A stretch of DNA of 64,000 nucleotides from Tardiphaga robiniae (GTDB taxonomy: Bacteria; Pseudomonadota; Alphaproteobacteria; Rhizobiales; Xanthobacteraceae), in NCBI RefSeq assembly GCF_013359755.1, contig NZ_JABMCJ010000091.1, forward strand, positions 62,001-126,000, in the 5' to 3' direction. Made by a program: the position numbers and the translations under genes. Within the stretch, counting starts at the first letter, position 1; every line of letters begins with the position of its first letter. Of this stretch, positions 43,166 through 52,513 are shown one piece after another. The notes under the pieces were generated by a model that did no database searches, was not told the origin of the DNA, and saw only the letters and a program-made list of their open reading frames with translations.

Positions 43166-44356
43166 CTATTCCGTTGCGAAGTACACGACCGCCACGACGG
43201 GGAACGCGAAACCGACCCATGAGGCGAGTGTCCATCCTCCCTGCGCGTAGGCCCATCCGCCTGCCGCCGAGCCAACCGCCCCGCCGACAAAAAACGTCGC
43301 CATATAGAGCCCGTTGAGACGGCTGCGGAATTCCGCACTAAGTGAGAAGATCGCGCGCTGCCCGAGAGTAAGATTAGCCGAGACGCCGAAATCGAGGAGG
43401 ATCGCTGCTGCGACGAGAAGACCGAGGGCCAGCGTCGAACCTTCAGGCGCGATGTGCGTCATCAGGAAAGCACCGGCCACCGCAAGCATGGCGACAGCGG
43501 TCGCAGGGCGACTCCATCCGCGATCGGCAATCCGGCCCGCGATCGGGGCGGCGACAGCACCGGCAACACCCGCCAGCGCGAAAAGCGCGATCCCGCCTTG
43601 CGACAGGTGGAATTCCGGCCCCGCGAGCAACAGCGGCGTCGTGGTCCAGAACAGACTGAACGCACCGAACAGGCAGGCGTGATAGAGCGCACGCCTTTGC
43701 AGGATCGGCGTCGTCACCGCCAGATGCCCCATCGAGGCCAGCAGTTCTCCGTAACGAAGTTTCGACGTCGGCATACGCCGTGGCAGCGCGTGGCTGAGAA
43801 CCAATGCGAGGACAATCATCGCACCCGCCGACAGGAAGAACACGGCGTGCCATGACGACAATTCAGCGATGAAACTGGACACCGGGCGGGCCAGCATGAT
43901 GCCAAGCATCAACCCGCTCATGACGTTGCCGACAACGCGGCCCCGGCTCGCTTCAGGAGCCATATGAGCTGCATAGGGAACGAGAACCTGCACCGCGACC
44001 GACCCGAGGCCGATGAAGAGGGCTGCGATCAGGAACGGAAGTGCGTGAGGTGACAGTGCCGCGCCCAGCAGCCCTAGGGTGGCGACGCCAAGCATAATGA
44101 GGGTGAGACGACGGTTCTCGATGAGATCGCCGAGCGGCACGATCAGCAGCAGACCCGCCCCGTATCCGATCTGCGTCAAGGTGACGATAAGTCCCGTCGC
44201 CTGCGGCGAGAGGCCGAGCGCGGCACTGATCGGCCCGGCCAGTGGCTGGGCATAATAAACATTGGCCGCGATAAGCCCGCAGGCGGCGGCGAGGAGGAAA
44301 GTCATTCCAGTGGAAACAATCCGCCTGTCGGGCAGGTGGTCGGTGATGGTGGTCAC
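43166..44356 (-). CDS. MFS transporter (YnfM/AraJ-like)
   Basis: A 12-helix major facilitator of about 396 residues ([59 protein letters not shown] with the MFS loop motif, [26 protein letters not shown]). It resembles proton-driven drug or sugar exporters. The GTG at 44356 with GAGGA upstream is my preferred start. The ATG at 44380 would place the start inside a predicted TetR operator. It is preceded by the tetR gene on the same strand, so this is a regulator-exporter pair. Confidence 0.87.
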   Translation of the reverse strand: MTTITDHLPDRRIVSTGMTFLLAAACGLIAANVYYAQPLAGPISAALGLSPQATGLIVTLTQIGYGAGLLLIVPLGDLIENRRLTLIMLGVATLGLLGAALSPHALPFLIAALFIGLGSVAVQVLVPYAAHMAPEASRGRVVGNVMSGLMLGIMLARPVSSFIAELSSWHAVFFLSAGAMIVLALVLSHALPRRMPTSKLRYGELLASMGHLAVTTPILQRRALYHACLFGAFSLFWTTTPLLLAGPEFHLSQGGIALFALAGVAGAVAAPIAGRIADRGWSRPATAVAMLAVAGAFLMTHIAPEGSTLALGLLVAAAILLDFGVSANLTLGQRAIFSLSAEFRSRLNGLYMATFFVGGAVGSAAGGWAYAQGGWTLASWVGFAFPVVAVVYFATE

Positions 44357-44372
44357 GGTCGTCCTCACAATA

Positions 44373-44388
44373 GGAAACATTCGTTTTC
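44373..44388. promoter_or_regulatory. TetR operator copy in front of the MFS gene
   Basis: GGAAACATTCGTTTTC. Its reverse complement GAAAACGAATGTTTCC matches the site at 45034-45049 at 13 of 16 bases, including both outer GAAAA/TTT arms. It lies between the tetR stop and the MFS gene, overlapping the alternative ATG at 44380. Confidence 0.6.
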
Positions 44389-44404
44389 TAATTTGGCAAA
44401 AAAA

Positions 44405-45022
44405 TCAGGTGAGCGTGCGCATGGCAACCTCCACTACGGCTGCCATCTCCGCGCGGGTTCGCCCGGTCTTCCCGATGACCCTCATGCCTTGAAGCAGGCA
44501 GAGCATCAGCCGGGCGGTTGCCTTGCTGTCGATCCCGGTGGGAATGGAGCCGTCAACCTGCCCTTGTTGAATCAACTCGGCCATCATGGCCTCATTCCGC
44601 TTGAAGGATGCCGTGACACGCTCGGCGACCTCCTTGTCGAAGATCGCAAGTTCCGTTGCGCTCCCGACGACAAGGCATCCCTGCAGCCCCTCCGCGCCGT
44701 GTGACGATTCGACGTAGAAGGCCAGGGCATTACGAATACGCTCCAGTCCCGTTGCGCCATTTTTGATGGCGCGAGCTAGCTTTTCATTGCGAACCGCCTT
44801 GTTCCGATCGAAGGCGGCAATAAAAACCGCGCGCTTGTCTTTGAACGCCTTGTAGATGCTGCCTTGGGTCAGTTCCATTGCATCTGTCAGATCGCCGATC
44901 GACGTGGCGTGATAGCCACGCTCACAAAACACCCGAACGGCTTTATCGAGAGCTTCGTCTACGTCGAACTCACGCGGTCGGCCGGGGCCCCGGGAAGCGG
45001 ATGATGGTACGGCGTTCGACAT
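44405..45022 (-). CDS. TetR family transcriptional regulator
   Basis: A 205-residue regulator. After a basic GRPREFDVDEAL opener, the helix-turn-helix is ATSIGDLTDAMELTQGSIYKAFKDKRAVF (residues about 35-65). The C-terminal ligand domain is of the AcrR/TetR_C type (GLQGCLVVGSATELA). The ATG at 45022 follows AAGGAG closely. It controls, by arrangement, the MFS exporter whose start is 48 bases beyond its stop. Matching palindromes lie before each gene. Confidence 0.87.
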   Translation of the reverse strand: MSNAVPSSASRGPGRPREFDVDEALDKAVRVFCERGYHATSIGDLTDAMELTQGSIYKAFKDKRAVFIAAFDRNKAVRNEKLARAIKNGATGLERIRNALAFYVESSHGAEGLQGCLVVGSATELAIFDKEVAERVTASFKRNEAMMAELIQQGQVDGSIPTGIDSKATARLMLCLLQGMRVIGKTGRTRAEMAAVVEVAMRTLT

Positions 45023-45033
45023 CACTCCTTATA

Positions 45034-45049
45034 GAAAATGAACGTTTTC
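45034..45049. promoter_or_regulatory. TetR operator in front of tetR
   Basis: GAAAATGAACGTTTTC, a near-perfect 16-bp dyad (GAAAAyG arms) 12 bases upstream of the tetR start, consistent with autoregulation. Confidence 0.65.
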
Positions 45050-45264
45050 AAATCAAGGGCTTTGAGCAGGTAAAGCGCCAAGCTTTCGGTCCTTTCCAAA
45101 CGGTCAGCACGCCGATACGACTGTCTCCTGACGCGGAGCGCGCCCTGTTCGGTCAAACATTGGCGGCGGGTCCGTCAGCTCGAACGACTATGACCCGACT
45201 TATCGGCGCGTTCGCCCCAGCCGCCTTTGCATCAAGTCGCCCCGATTGGATGGCGGAAGCCCTG

Positions 45265-46038
45265 ATGATCAATTGTCTCAAACGATCCGTTGCGATGATA
45301 TGGGGCCTTTCCGCGATCATGCTTGGCGTTACGCCCGCGCAATCACAGACGTTGCCCGATGATTTCGTGTTTCTGCGCGATATCGATCCCTCGATCCGGC
45401 AGGACATCCGCTATGCCGGCGTCAACAATTTCGTCGGCCGCAAGCTCAGCGGCTATGATAGCGCGGAATGCGTGGTGAAGCGCCCGGTCGGCCTCGCTCT
45501 GCAGAAGGTGCAGCGCGAGTTGATGGCGCAAAACCTGTCGCTGAAAATGCTGGATTGCTATCGGCCGGTGCGGGCGTCGCGCGACATGGTGGCGTGGGCG
45601 CGCGATGGCAACGAGACGCCTGCGCAGAAGCGTTACAATCCATCCTTCAGCAAGGCGGATCTGTTCAAGCTCGGGTATATCGCCGAGCGCTCGGGCCACT
45701 CCACCGGTGCGGCGCTCGATCTGACGCTGGTCGATCTGCGTGCGCCTGCGTCGCCCGCATTCGATCCGAACAAGGCCTATGCAGGCTGCATCGCGCCGGA
45801 AGCACAGCGCGCGCCCGAGGGCAGCGTCGACATGGGCACGGGTTACGATTGCTCCGATGCCAAGGCCCATACCGGATCGCGCGCGATCTTGCCCGCACAG
45901 CGGCGCTGGCGGGATCTTCTGACGTCGGCGATGGGCAGGCAGGGCTTTGTGAATTATTCCAAGGAATGGTGGCACTTCTCGCTGCCGGGCACAGGTGCGC
46001 GCGCCTACGATTTCCCGATTGCACGGCAGGCAAGATAG
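45265..46038 (+). CDS. Secreted VanX-type D-alanyl-D-alanine dipeptidase (M15D)
   Basis: A 257-residue zinc peptidase. The ATG at 45265 follows GGAAG and gives a signal peptide (MINCLKRSVAMIWGLSAIM, cleavage near AQS-QT). The M15 zinc site is SGHSTGAALDLTLVDL (His and Asp) and the second set is KEWWHFSL (Glu and His). DIDPSIRQDIRYAGVNNFVG opens the mature domain, as in DdpX/VanX. It probably recycles D-Ala-D-Ala in the periplasm rather than giving vancomycin resistance, since no vanHA genes are near. Confidence 0.87.
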   Translation: MINCLKRSVAMIWGLSAIMLGVTPAQSQTLPDDFVFLRDIDPSIRQDIRYAGVNNFVGRKLSGYDSAECVVKRPVGLALQKVQRELMAQNLSLKMLDCYRPVRASRDMVAWARDGNETPAQKRYNPSFSKADLFKLGYIAERSGHSTGAALDLTLVDLRAPASPAFDPNKAYAGCIAPEAQRAPEGSVDMGTGYDCSDAKAHTGSRAILPAQRRWRDLLTSAMGRQGFVNYSKEWWHFSLPGTGARAYDFPIARQAR

Positions 46039-46105
46039 CCCCGTGAAATCCCGCCCGATCCGGCGTAAAATGATTCGCAATACCGCCTCCAGCCGGAACT
46101 GATTC

Positions 46106-47752
46106 ATGACCGACGCTACCTCTGCCATTCATGCGGTGCTCAACCAGTCGCCACCATTCGAGGACGTCAATCTGTTCGAGCTGGACCGGCCGCTCGTGGA
46201 AGCGGTTGCGATGAACGAGGGCTCGTTTGCCTATGTCGACCACGCTGAATTCGGTCAGCTCTGGGGATCGGCAGAGATGGCGCAACGCGCGCGGCTGGCC
46301 AACGAGAATACGCCGAAGCTGCGGACTTTCGATGCGCGCGGCAACCGGCGTGATGAGGTCGAGTTTCATCCGGCCTATCACGAGCTGATGGCACAGAGCA
46401 TTGCAGCGGGAATTCACAATTCGACATGGACGCGTGACGGCAAGTCCGCACGCGGCGCGTCCGAAGTGGCGCGCGCCGCAAAATTCTACATGGCGGCGCA
46501 GGTCGAGACCGGGCATCTATGCCCGATCACCATGACGCGCGCTGCGGTGGGGGCATTGGCTTTGCAGCCGGATGTGCTTGCACAAGTCATGCCTTTGATC
46601 GCCAGCCGCGATTACGATCCGAGCTTTGCGCCCTGGTCGGCCAAGCGCGGCATGACGCTGGGCATGGGCATGACCGAGCGGCAGGGTGGCACCGATGTGC
46701 GCAGCAACATGACGCGCGCGGTGCGCGACGGCGATGCATATCGCATCAGCGGCCATAAATGGTTCATGTCGGCGCCGATGTGCGACGCGTTCCTGGTGCT
46801 GGCGCAGGCCGAGGACGGGTTGAGCTGTTTCTTCATGCCGCGGTTCCGGCCGGATGGTTCGCTCAATGCGCTGAACTTCCAGCGCCTGAAGGACAAGCTC
46901 GGCAATCGCTCCAACGCGTCGTCGGAAGTCGAGTTCAACGATGCCTATGCACTGCGCGTCGGCGACGAGGGCAAGGGCATCCGCACCATCATCCAGATGG
47001 TGCAGCTGACGCGGCAGGATTGCGCCACAGCATCCGCCGGTTTGATGCGCTCGGGTCTGGTCCATGCGCTGCATCACGCCAGGCATCGCAGCGTGTTCCA
47101 GAAACACCTCGCCGACCAGCCGATGATGCAAAGTGTGCTCGCCGACATGGCCCTGCATGTCGAGGCATCGACGGCGCTGGTGATGCGGCTGTGTCGCGCC
47201 TTCGATTTGGCGCCGGAAGATTCATCCGAGGCGGCCTATATGCGTTTCCTGACGCCGGTGGTGAAATACTGGGTCTGCAAATCGGCGCCGGGCTTCCTCT
47301 ATGAGGCGATGGAATGCATGGGCGGCAACGGCTATGTCGAGGAGGGCATTCTGGCGCGGCACTATCGTGAGGCGCCGGTCAATGCGATCTGGGAAGGCTC
47401 CGGCAATGTAATGTGCCTCGATGTGCTGCGGGCGCTGTCGCGCGAAGGCGACGCATCGACCGCGGTGCTGCAGGATCTGATGCTGGAGACGCGCGGACTG
47501 CCCGGCGCGGCCGACACTGCGGCCTTTATCATTCGCACCTTGCTGCGGCCCGATAGCGAGCGTGTAGCGCGGCAAGCAGTGGAATCGCTGGCGTTGCTGG
47601 CAGCCTGCGCCGCGCTGAACATGGTACATCCGCCCCATGCCGAACTGTTTGCGCGGACACGCCTCGATGGTGCGCGCAACGCGATCTACGGCACCGCTGA
47701 ATTGACCGAAGCTCAGGGGCGGGGACTGCTCGAGCGGGCGTTGCCGCAGTGA
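46106..47752 (+). CDS. AidB-like acyl-CoA dehydrogenase family protein
   Basis: A 548-residue flavoprotein matching E. coli AidB, an alkylation-response acyl-CoA dehydrogenase relative that binds DNA. Conserved blocks include MTRAAVGAL, GMGMTERQGGTDVRSNMT, ISGHKWFMSAPMCDAFLVLA, the catalytic-Glu region ECMGGNGYVEEGILARHYREAPVNAIWEGSGNVM, and the extended C-terminal domain. The stop overlaps the GTG of the CPBP gene by four bases. In AidB the FAD-linked substrate site accepts isovaleryl-CoA weakly. The true role here is unknown. Confidence 0.88.
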   Translation: MTDATSAIHAVLNQSPPFEDVNLFELDRPLVEAVAMNEGSFAYVDHAEFGQLWGSAEMAQRARLANENTPKLRTFDARGNRRDEVEFHPAYHELMAQSIAAGIHNSTWTRDGKSARGASEVARAAKFYMAAQVETGHLCPITMTRAAVGALALQPDVLAQVMPLIASRDYDPSFAPWSAKRGMTLGMGMTERQGGTDVRSNMTRAVRDGDAYRISGHKWFMSAPMCDAFLVLAQAEDGLSCFFMPRFRPDGSLNALNFQRLKDKLGNRSNASSEVEFNDAYALRVGDEGKGIRTIIQMVQLTRQDCATASAGLMRSGLVHALHHARHRSVFQKHLADQPMMQSVLADMALHVEASTALVMRLCRAFDLAPEDSSEAAYMRFLTPVVKYWVCKSAPGFLYEAMECMGGNGYVEEGILARHYREAPVNAIWEGSGNVMCLDVLRALSREGDASTAVLQDLMLETRGLPGAADTAAFIIRTLLRPDSERVARQAVESLALLAACAALNMVHPPHAELFARTRLDGARNAIYGTAELTEAQGRGLLERALPQ

Positions 47753-48543
47753 GTGCACTAGAGACGCCGATCGCTCCCGTCGCACCCTCGGATCTGCCAC
47801 CCGCGACAAAGCTGCCGCGGGTCTGGAAATTCTGGGGCACTTGCCTCTGGGGTCTGTTCGCTTTTGCCGCGATGTTCGTCGGCCAGTTGACCGTCGTCGC
47901 CTATTACCTGCTGATCAAACATGCGCCACTCGATGCGACGCTGCTGATCAAGGCGATGAGCAGCGGTACGACCATCGCCGCGTCCGTTCTCATGGGGCTT
48001 CCGGCAGTGTGTCTGGCGCTGTGGCTGGCGACGCGCATGGCGCGGCAATCCTTCGCCGACTATCTGGGGTTACGCGGCACGTCCTGGAAAAACTATGTCA
48101 TTGGCACGGTGGCGCTGATCGTGCTGGTCGGCGCCTGGGAGCTGGTCGCAAAAGGCATGGGGCGCGACTCCGCGCCGACTTTCATGCTGGAAGTGTTGAA
48201 GTCGGCCCGCGCCGACGGCGCGCTGTGGTTGCTCGTGATCGCGTTCTGCGTCGGGGCGCCGATGACCGAAGAGTTTTTCGCGCGAGGCTTCCTCTATCGC
48301 GGCTGGTCGGAATCGTTTTTGCGGCCGTTTGGCGCCATCGTTGCGTCATCGCTGGTCTGGACGGCGATGCATCTGCAATACGATTGGTTCTTCTTCGTCG
48401 AGATTTTCACCATCGGTCTGCTGTTCGGCTATATGCGTTACCGCAGCCACTCGACATTGCTGACGATCTTTCTGCATGGCCTCAACAATCTGGCGGCGAC
48501 TGTTCAGACGCTGCTGATCGCGAACGGTGTGATATCGCCGTAG
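47749..48543 (+). CDS. CPBP family intramembrane metalloprotease
   Basis: A 264-residue protein of the CAAX-protease/bacteriocin-processing (Abi) family, with about seven transmembrane helices. The active-site motif EExxxR is seen as MTEEFFARGFLYRGW at about residue 175, followed by the second motif in SLVWTAMHLQYD and by a His in FLHGLNN. The GTG start overlaps the upstream AidB-like stop, so the two are coupled. Substrate unknown. Confidence 0.85.
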   Translation: MSALETPIAPVAPSDLPPATKLPRVWKFWGTCLWGLFAFAAMFVGQLTVVAYYLLIKHAPLDATLLIKAMSSGTTIAASVLMGLPAVCLALWLATRMARQSFADYLGLRGTSWKNYVIGTVALIVLVGAWELVAKGMGRDSAPTFMLEVLKSARADGALWLLVIAFCVGAPMTEEFFARGFLYRGWSESFLRPFGAIVASSLVWTAMHLQYDWFFFVEIFTIGLLFGYMRYRSHSTLLTIFLHGLNNLAATVQTLLIANGVISP

Positions 48544-49470
48544 CTATTCCGCCAGTGCAATGAAGATGGGCATGGTCAGGACCGCCAGCGTGGTTTGAAT
48601 GGTCAGGATCTGCGCCAGGAGGGGCGCGTCGCCGCCCATCTGCCGCGCCAGAATATAGCCGTTCGATGCCGACGGCACCGACGCGCAGCAGACGACCACC
48701 GCGAGGTTGGTGCCGGACAGGCCGAAGGCGATGCCGAGGCCCATGGCGATCAGCGGCATCACGGCGAGTTTCAAGACGACCGTCAGTGCTGCAGCCATGC
48801 CGGGTCGGTGCAGGCCTTCGAGTTGAAGACCTGCGCCGACAATGAGCAGGCCCATCGCCAGAGAGCAGCGCCCGAGTGCATCGAGGAATTCGTGTGCGGG
48901 GCGCGGCACGGGCAATCCGGCCAGGTTGATCGCGAGGCCGATCACGCAGGCCCAGATCAGCGGGTTCTTGGCGATGGTTAGCAGCAGCGCCGGCCAGGAC
49001 AGCCGCTGCGGCGAGGCATAATGCGCCAGCACCCAGACCGCTAGAATATTCAGCAGCGGGATCATCGCGACCATACCCACGGACGCCAGCGTGATGCCGA
49101 GGTCGCCCCACAGATTGCCGGCGACCGATAGTGCCACGAAGGTCTGCCAACGCGTGGCGCCCTGAAACAGCGACGTAAATGCCGGCCCATCGAGGCCGAT
49201 GGCCCGCGCCAGCAACGGACGCAGCGCCAGACATAGCGCGGACATCAGGATGACGGAGAGCAACAAGGCACCGCCGACACCTGCAATGGGTACCGAGGAC
49301 AGATTGGCGCGCGCCAGCGTGTCGATGAGCAGGGCGGGGAACAGCACGTAATAGACGAGCTGTTCCAGCCCGACCCATTCGATGTTCTGTTTCAGTAGCA
49401 GGCGCCGCAGCGCGTAGCCGAGCACGATGAGCAGGAAGACCGGGACGAGAGCGGCAAATACCGTCAGCAT
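48544..49470 (-). CDS. AEC family transporter (auxin efflux carrier-like)
   Basis: A 308-residue membrane protein with about ten helices of the AEC/BART superfamily (FAALVPVFLLIVLGYALRRLLLK at the start, FVALSVAGNLWGDLGITLASVGMVAMIPLLNILAVWVL, GLPVPRPAHEFLDALGRCSLAMGLLIVGAGLQL). Characterised relatives move malate, malonate or auxin-like compounds. Its start is four bases after the ruvX stop. The stop meets the convergent CPBP gene. Confidence 0.85.
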   Translation of the reverse strand: MLTVFAALVPVFLLIVLGYALRRLLLKQNIEWVGLEQLVYYVLFPALLIDTLARANLSSVPIAGVGGALLLSVILMSALCLALRPLLARAIGLDGPAFTSLFQGATRWQTFVALSVAGNLWGDLGITLASVGMVAMIPLLNILAVWVLAHYASPQRLSWPALLLTIAKNPLIWACVIGLAINLAGLPVPRPAHEFLDALGRCSLAMGLLIVGAGLQLEGLHRPGMAAALTVVLKLAVMPLIAMGLGIAFGLSGTNLAVVVCCASVPSASNGYILARQMGGDAPLLAQILTIQTTLAVLTMPIFIALAE

Positions 49471-49474
49471 GGGG

Positions 49475-49966
49475 TCAGCGAATATCCGGCGTGCGCAGCA
49501 AGGCGGCGAGGCGATCTAGCGCACCCTGAAGAATGAAGATCGCGGCATGTTCGTCGATGACTTTGGCGCGTTTGGCGCGGCTGACATCATTGGCAATCAG
49601 TTCGCGCTCGACCGCAGATGTGGAGAGCCGCTCGTCCCAGAAGGCGATCGGCAGTTCGGTCAGTTTCGAGAAGTTGCGGGCGAAGGCGCGTGTCGATTGC
49701 GCGCGCGGTCCCTCGCTGCCGTCCATATTGATGGGAAGACCAAGGACGAAGCCGCAGATATTTCGCTCAGCGGCAAGCTTGATGAGGCGTGCGGCATCCG
49801 CCTTGAAGGCAGTTCGCTCGACAGTCTCAATGCCGGTGGCGAGACGGCGATCGGGATCGGACACCGCGACACCAATGGTCTTGGTGCCGAGATCGAGACC
49901 GATCAGCGCACCGCGGGCCGGAAGATGTGCGGCGGCTTCGACGAGGGGAAGGATGACTGCAGGCAT
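49475..49966 (-). CDS. ruvX: Putative pre-16S rRNA nuclease / Holliday junction resolvase RuvX (YqgF)
   Basis: A 163-residue RNase H-fold protein. The opening LIGLDLGTKTIGVAVSD carries the first catalytic Asp, GFVLGLPINMDGSEGPRA the second region, and FWDERLSTSAVERELI with DEHAAIFILQGALDR the rest of the site. The ATG at 49966 (MPAVILPLVEAAA) is preferred. Its likely role is 16S rRNA 5' processing, as in E. coli YqgF. It is followed by the AEC gene on the same strand. Confidence 0.9.
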   Translation of the reverse strand: MPAVILPLVEAAAHLPARGALIGLDLGTKTIGVAVSDPDRRLATGIETVERTAFKADAARLIKLAAERNICGFVLGLPINMDGSEGPRAQSTRAFARNFSKLTELPIAFWDERLSTSAVERELIANDVSRAKRAKVIDEHAAIFILQGALDRLAALLRTPDIR

Positions 49967-50013
49967 GGTCCCGCATAACATGCGGAGCCATCAGATCAAA
50001 CGCTGCGCCGCAA

Positions 50014-50571
50014 TTATCGGGGCGGACGGCGGCTGCGCCATTCCTCGGCGGTCATTTCCCAGATTTCCGAGGGCCAACGGCCGGAGACGTAGTCGCGATC
50101 CTCGGTGGCGATCACGCGCATGCCGGAGGTTTCCGAAATCCGGCGTGAAGCCGTGTTGGCGATGGCCTTGATGACGCGCAGGACGGGCCGCTGCAGGGTG
50201 TCGAACCAGTAATCGGTCACGGCATCGCTGGCCTCGGTCATCAGCCCTTGCCCGTGCCAGGCGGGATCGAGCCAGAAGCCGCGGTTGTCGTCGACGCCGT
50301 CCCTGACATTGATCATGCCGATCAACTGGTCCGGTGCGCTCTTCAGACGGATTGACCAGTGCCATTCGGTGCCACGCTCCATGCCTGGCAGCACGACATC
50401 GCGCAGGAAAGTGAAGGCGCCATCAGCCGGGTAGGGCCATGGCACGCGGCTGGCCAGGAAACGCACCACCTCTATTCGCGGGAAAAGCCTTTGCACGGCA
50501 TCGGAGTCAGCCAGCACGAGTGGGCGCAGGATCAGCCTGGGCGTGGTGAGTTCGGGAATGGCAGCGGTCAT
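50014..50571 (-). CDS. GNAT family N-acetyltransferase (RimJ/RimL-like)
   Basis: A 185-residue acetyltransferase of the COG1670 type. TPRLILRPLVLADSDAV starts the fold, IGMINVRDGVDDNRGFWLDPAWHGQGLMTEASDAVTDYWF includes the acetyl-CoA P-loop (WHGQGLMTEA), and NTASRRISETSGMRV is the conserved Asn-Arg segment of RimJ-type enzymes. It lies immediately upstream of ruvX on the same strand. The acceptor is unknown. Confidence 0.88.
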   Translation of the reverse strand: MTAAIPELTTPRLILRPLVLADSDAVQRLFPRIEVVRFLASRVPWPYPADGAFTFLRDVVLPGMERGTEWHWSIRLKSAPDQLIGMINVRDGVDDNRGFWLDPAWHGQGLMTEASDAVTDYWFDTLQRPVLRVIKAIANTASRRISETSGMRVIATEDRDYVSGRWPSEIWEMTAEEWRSRRPPR

Positions 50572-50654
50572 CGGTCGCGTTTCACATCGGTGGTGATTTG
50601 CGGCAAGGTAGCATCGTTCCCGCGTTTCTGCGTCTTATGTCACGAGCTCGATCT

Positions 50655-50879
50655 ATGGACGCTCTCAGCCTGTTTGGACTGTTCGCCGTCAGCGCCATGC
50701 TGGTCTGCTACGCGCTGGAGGCACGCAGTCCGTGGTTCACGTTGGCCTTTGCCGGCGCCTGCGGGCTCGGATCGCTCTATGGCTTCCTGCAGGGCGCCTG
50801 GCCGTTCGGGCTGGTGGAGGCGATCTGGGCCGGCGTGGCGCTGCGCAAGTGGATGCTCATCCCCCGCGCAACCGCATAG
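50655..50879 (+). CDS. Small membrane protein
   Basis: A 74-residue protein starting at MDALSLFGLFAVSAMLVCYAL, with two or three transmembrane helices (SLFGLFAVSAMLVCYAL, WFTLAFAGACGLGSLYGFL, FGLVEAIWAGVALRKW). Short proteins of exactly this form are common in Bradyrhizobium (recalled) without known function. The upstream in-frame extension to 50598 is unlikely. It is divergent from the GNAT gene. Confidence 0.6.
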   Translation: MDALSLFGLFAVSAMLVCYALEARSPWFTLAFAGACGLGSLYGFLQGAWPFGLVEAIWAGVALRKWMLIPRATA

Positions 50880-51027
50880 CTCACGCGGGTGCGGCCGTGT
50901 TAGCCTGAGCAAGGCTCGGCAATGATGCGCGTGCCATTTCCTCACGTTTGTCTCAAGATCGTCACTGCTTTGCCGCTGGATTCAGAGGCATTGCCGCAAG
51001 ATTGTCGCAAGAATCCGGAGATCCCCC

Positions 51028-52104
51028 ATGTGGCCCGACCGCCGACTGATCGACTTATTCGGCACCGAATTTCCCATCGTGCAGGCGCCAATGGCAGGTG
51101 TGCAGGATGCCGACATCATGATCGGCGCAGCGGAGGGCGGCGCACTGGCCTCGTTGCCGTGCGCTATGATCTCGCCGGAGAAAGCCCGTGAGCAGATCAA
51201 TATCGTGCGCCAGCGCGTCTCCGCGCCGGTCAACATGAATTACTTCTGCCATACGGCGGTGGACGCCGATCCGGCACGCGAGGCCAACTGGCGCAAGCGG
51301 CTGTCGTCCTATTACGCCGAACTCGGGCTCGATCCGAATGCAGACATCAATGCGGCCAACCGCGCGCCGTTCGATGAGGCGATGTGCGCGCTGGTGGAAG
51401 AGCTGAAGCCCGAAGTGGTCAGCTTTCACTTCGGCCTGCCGGATCCGGCGCTCTTGAAGCGCATCAAGGCAGCCGGCTGTCGGGTCATCGCCTCTGCGAC
51501 CATCGTCAAGGAAGCCGTCTGGCTCGAAGAGCGTGGCGTCGACGCGGTCATTGCGCAGGGGGCGGAGGCCGGCGGTCATCGCGGCATGTTCCTGACCGAG
51601 GATATCGCCACGCAGCCCGGCCTGTTCGCGCTGTTGCCACAGGTGGTGGATGCGGTGAAGGTGCCGGTGATCGCGGCCGGCGGTATCGCCGATGGGCGTG
51701 GCATTGCGGCAGCCTTTGCGCTCGGCGCGGCGGGTGTGCAGATCGGTACCGCCTATCTGCGGACGCCGGAATCCAAGGTGAGCGGGCCGGGTCGCGCGGC
51801 CCTGGCCGGGGCGTCGGATGCCTCCACCGTCATCACCAATGTCATGACCGGCCGTCCTGCCCGGGGCGTCATCAACCGCGTGATGCGCGAGGTCGGGCCG
51901 GTCTCGCCCGATGCGCCGGCATTCCCGCATTCGGCGACCGCGCTGGGGCCGCTGAAAGCCGCTGCCGAGAAGCTCGGACGGACTGATTTTACCAATCTCT
52001 GGGCCGGGCAGTCGGTCGGAATGGGCAGCGAACGGCCTGCGGCAGAGCTGACGCGGTCGCTGGCGGCCGCCGCATTGGCGCGGATGGCTGAATTGCGGGG
52101 CTAG
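51028..52104 (+). CDS. Nitronate monooxygenase family protein
   Basis: A 358-residue FMN TIM-barrel enzyme of the 2-nitropropane dioxygenase type. FPIVQAPMAGVQDADIMIGAAEGGALASLPC starts it, FHFGLPDPALLKRIKAAGCRVI, QGAEAGGHRGMF and the phosphate-binding AAGGIADGRGIAAAFALGAAGVQIGTAYL follow. Class I nitronate monooxygenases oxidise alkyl nitronates such as propionate 3-nitronate. It has a GGAG-type site before ATG 51028. It precedes gatC but is functionally separate. Confidence 0.9.
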   Translation: MWPDRRLIDLFGTEFPIVQAPMAGVQDADIMIGAAEGGALASLPCAMISPEKAREQINIVRQRVSAPVNMNYFCHTAVDADPAREANWRKRLSSYYAELGLDPNADINAANRAPFDEAMCALVEELKPEVVSFHFGLPDPALLKRIKAAGCRVIASATIVKEAVWLEERGVDAVIAQGAEAGGHRGMFLTEDIATQPGLFALLPQVVDAVKVPVIAAGGIADGRGIAAAFALGAAGVQIGTAYLRTPESKVSGPGRAALAGASDASTVITNVMTGRPARGVINRVMREVGPVSPDAPAFPHSATALGPLKAAAEKLGRTDFTNLWAGQSVGMGSERPAAELTRSLAAAALARMAELRG

Positions 52105-52194
52105 GGCGCCAAACAGGGCGGAGGCGTCCGCCGGTTGCGGCGCGAAACCTCCGTCTGCTATACGGCGGGCAGATTTCGCCTGAGGCCCTATATA

Positions 52195-52482
52195 ATGTCC
52201 GTCGATGCTGCCACCGTTCGCCGTATCGCGCATCTCGCGCGGATCGCGGTTACTGACGCTGAAGTTCCCCATCTGCAGGGCGAGCTGAACGCGATGCTGG
52301 CCTTTGTCGAGCAGTTGCAGGAAGTGAATGTCGACGGCGTTGAGCCGATGACCTCGGTGATGCCCATGGAAATGAAGAAGCGCGCCGATGTCGTCAATGA
52401 CGGCGAGATCGTCGACGCGGTGACGGCGAATGCGCCGGAGTCCGAAGATCATTTCTTCCTGGTGCCGAAAGTCGTCGAGTAA
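52195..52482 (+). CDS. gatC: Asp-tRNA(Asn)/Glu-tRNA(Gln) amidotransferase subunit C
   Basis: A 95-residue GatC, which wraps GatA and GatB in the tRNA-dependent amidotransferase making Gln-tRNA(Gln) or Asn-tRNA(Asn). It starts [20 protein letters not shown], followed by [29 protein letters not shown] and FFLVPKVVE, all standard. The ATG at 52195 fixes the family length. It is followed by a small gene and gatA in the same direction. The next in-frame codons upstream are not conserved. Confidence 0.92.
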   Translation: MSVDAATVRRIAHLARIAVTDAEVPHLQGELNAMLAFVEQLQEVNVDGVEPMTSVMPMEMKKRADVVNDGEIVDAVTANAPESEDHFFLVPKVVE

Positions 52483-52513
52483 TCGAGCAAGAACCGTTCG
52501 AACGGAAACCGCC

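Noticed and set aside
45265-46038. VanX-type dipeptidase as a glycopeptide-resistance gene
   Set aside because: No vanH, vanA or vanRS genes nearby. Secreted relatives in Gram-negatives recycle peptidoglycan dipeptides.
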